6,284 nucleotides of DNA. Origin: Candidatus Altarchaeales archaeon. Lineage in GTDB: Archaea > Altiarchaeota > Altiarchaeia > IMC4 > QMZM01. Below, one piece after another: positions 4,904-6,284 of the stretch (position 1 is its first letter; the number at the start of each line of letters is the position of its first letter). The DNA is taken from the NCBI GenBank assembly GCA_003663175.1, contig QMZM01000061.1, positions 1-6,284 on the forward strand, read 5' to 3'. The position numbers and the translations under genes are program-made. The notes under the pieces were generated by a model. It did no database searches. It saw nothing but the letters and a program-made list of their open reading frames with translations, and was not told the DNA's origin.

Positions 4904-6241
4904 TTAAAGGATTGGAAGATACCTATCGAGCTCCCATTTCGTGACCTGGATTCTATATTCATTCCATTCCTCCGTCTTCAATCTTAAGAATCTATCAAAT
5001 ATATGCTCTCCAAGAGTCCTTCGCATTAATTCACTCTCTTTGAAGTATTTGAGCGCCTCCCCCAAATTCTCCGGTAAGGATTCTATCCCCAATTTCCTCC
5101 TCTCCTCTTCACTCAGATGATACAGATTTCTTTCAATTGGTTCTGGAAGTTCGTATCTCTTTTTAATGCCCTCTAAACCAGATGCCAACATAACGGCAAA
5201 TGTCAGGTATGGATTACATGCCGGATCTGGGGATCTAAATTCTGCCCTCGTTGCCTTCTCCTTACCTGGGTGATAGACTGGAACCCTTATCAGTGCAGAC
5301 CTATTCCTCTGCGACCATGCTATGTAAACCGGAGCCTCATATCCCGGGACCAATCTCTTATACGAATTTACCCATTGTGCAAACACGGCGCACATCTCTT
5401 TAGCATGCTCCAATTGCCCGGCAACAAAGCATTTTGCATCCTTGGTTAGATTATATTCATCATCTCTTGAGAAGAACGCATTCTTATTCCCTTTGAATAA
5501 TGACTGATGTGTATGCATCCCACTTCCATTCTCACCAAATATCGGCTTTGGCATGAATGTGGCATAAACGCCATGCTCTGTGGCAACTTCCTTAACAACA
5601 ACTCTATAGGTTATAACATTATCTGCCATCACAAGGGCATCATCGTATCGCATATCTATTTCATGCTGACTGGGAGCAGTCTCGTGGTGGCTGTATTCAA
5701 CCCTTATACCCATCTGTTCAAGAGCAAATATCGTGGCTCTTCTTAAATCACTCGCAACATCGAGAGTTGTTAGATCAAAATAGCCTCCTTTATCAAGGAC
5801 ATCCGTTCCCTTGTCATTTGAAAAATAATAGTATTCGAGTTCCGGACCTATATAGTAGTGATCAAAACCCATGTTCTTCATCCTCTCCAATGTTCTCTTT
5901 AGTATATATCTTGGATCTCCTTCATATGGCTTACCCCCGGGCTCCAAGACATCGCAAATCATCCTCGCAACTGCCTTTTCTTTTGGTCTCCATGGTAGAA
6001 TTCTGAATGTCTTTGGGTCTGGCATGGCAACCATATCACTCTCCTCAATTGATTGATAGCCAGTTATTGATGAACCATCAAAACCCATTCCATTCTCCAT
6101 GGCATTCTCAAGTTCTTCAACCGTTATAGTAAAACTCTTCACTTGCCCCAGAATGTCGGTAAACCACATCCTTATAAATTTGACATCGTTCTTCCCAACC
6201 TCTTCAAAAACCTTCTCCACATCCCTCTCATCATGTTTCAT
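4904..6241 (-). CDS. glnA: Glutamine synthetase, type I
   Basis: The enzyme makes glutamine from glutamate, ammonia and ATP, the main route of ammonia assimilation; the family forms dodecamers. From ATG 6241 the product has 445 residues (447 from ATG 6247), the length of the short GSI-alpha class. Visible motifs are FDGSS (D55), the metal-binding GPELEYY (E134, E136), HHETAPSQHE (E187, E194), NGSGMHTHQS (H243), KRLVPGYEAP (R296, E302 of the active-site flap) and RAEFRSPDPACNPYL (R332, E334, R336), so all expected catalytic residues appear present. NLYHLSEEE (372-380) aligns with the adenylylation loop of GSI-beta enzymes, but the 25-residue GSI-beta insert appears absent. In the loop after DGSS the sequence is GYQSIEESD: S64 occupies the place of the arginine that mediates glutamine feedback inhibition in many GSI-alpha enzymes. 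The start at 6241 is preferred because GGAGG lies six bases upstream of it but touches ATG 6247. Confidence 0.96.
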   Translation of the reverse strand: MKHDERDVEKVFEEVGKNDVKFIRMWFTDILGQVKSFTITVEELENAMENGMGFDGSSITGYQSIEESDMVAMPDPKTFRILPWRPKEKAVARMICDVLEPGGKPYEGDPRYILKRTLERMKNMGFDHYYIGPELEYYYFSNDKGTDVLDKGGYFDLTTLDVASDLRRATIFALEQMGIRVEYSHHETAPSQHEIDMRYDDALVMADNVITYRVVVKEVATEHGVYATFMPKPIFGENGSGMHTHQSLFKGNKNAFFSRDDEYNLTKDAKCFVAGQLEHAKEMCAVFAQWVNSYKRLVPGYEAPVYIAWSQRNRSALIRVPVYHPGKEKATRAEFRSPDPACNPYLTFAVMLASGLEGIKKRYELPEPIERNLYHLSEEERRKLGIESLPENLGEALKYFKESELMRRTLGEHIFDRFLRLKTEEWNEYRIQVTKWELDRYLPIL

Positions 6242-6247
6242 CTTCAT

Positions 6248-6252
6248 CCTCC
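6248..6252 (-). promoter_or_regulatory. Shine-Dalgarno site of glnA, deciding the start codon
   Basis: GGAGG on the minus strand abuts ATG 6247 with no spacer but is six bases from the in-frame ATG at 6241. The second ATG is therefore the more likely start, shortening the protein by two residues. Confidence 0.65.
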
Positions 6253-6268
6253 ATATTTTAAATTTATT

Positions 6269-6278
6269 TTTATATATA
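6269..6278 (-). promoter_or_regulatory. TATA box of glnA
   Basis: TATATATAAA on the minus strand (box core 6271-6278) is a strong archaeal TATA match. With initiation about 25 bases downstream, the transcript would start near 6249, putting GGAGG at the extreme 5' end and leaving a leader of only about eight bases. The upstream BRE and any nitrogen-responsive operator would lie at or beyond the window edge. Confidence 0.55.
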
Positions 6279-6284
6279 CCATAT

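Noticed and set aside
5507..6056. Three plus-strand open frames of 61-79 codons
   Set aside because: They lie within the glutamine synthetase gene on the opposite strand and are shadow frames.

Overview
The window reads as a stretch of an archaeal chromosome, most likely from a thermophilic euryarchaeon. The reasons are an archaeal fibrillarin (FlpA), an archaeal-type NFACT/Rqc2-family protein, an MJ0936-like metallophosphoesterase, a short (alpha-like) type I glutamine synthetase, TATA/BRE-type promoters, and coding sequence rich in AGA/AGG (Arg) and ATA (Ile) codons on an AT-rich background. A Thermoplasmata/Aciduliprofundum-like lineage is possible but is only a guess; nothing here fixes the genus.

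Layout, left to right. Positions 1-134 are a GC-rich (about 57%), strongly folding stretch without a recognised gene: two perfect hairpins, each followed by a near-identical 12-base motif. Next, on the minus strand (136-627), is a small coiled-coil plus winged-helix protein of unknown role. Its promoter lies in a 249-bp intergenic region holding six exact copies of the palindrome TCATGA, spaced 20, 31, 20, 32 and 31 bp apart, which is close to whole helical turns. Fibrillarin follows on the plus strand (883-1530). It converges on a secreted three-repeat CWB2-type surface protein on the minus strand (1551-3092). A T-rich tract of about 65 bp and a shared divergent promoter zone separate that gene from a plus-strand pair: an NFACT/Rqc2-like protein lacking its C-terminal half (3201-4355) and a metallophosphoesterase (4352-4840) overlapping it by 4 bases (ATGA). 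Glutamine synthetase (4904-6241, minus strand) converges on this pair and closes the window with its ribosome-binding site and TATA box.

The core genes serve unrelated housekeeping tasks: rRNA 2'-O-methylation, ribosome quality control, phosphoester hydrolysis and ammonia assimilation. There is no large operon; only the NFACT and phosphoesterase genes look co-transcribed. The least explained parts are the phased TCATGA array with its neighbouring DNA-binding protein, the structured region at the left edge, and the shortened NFACT protein.
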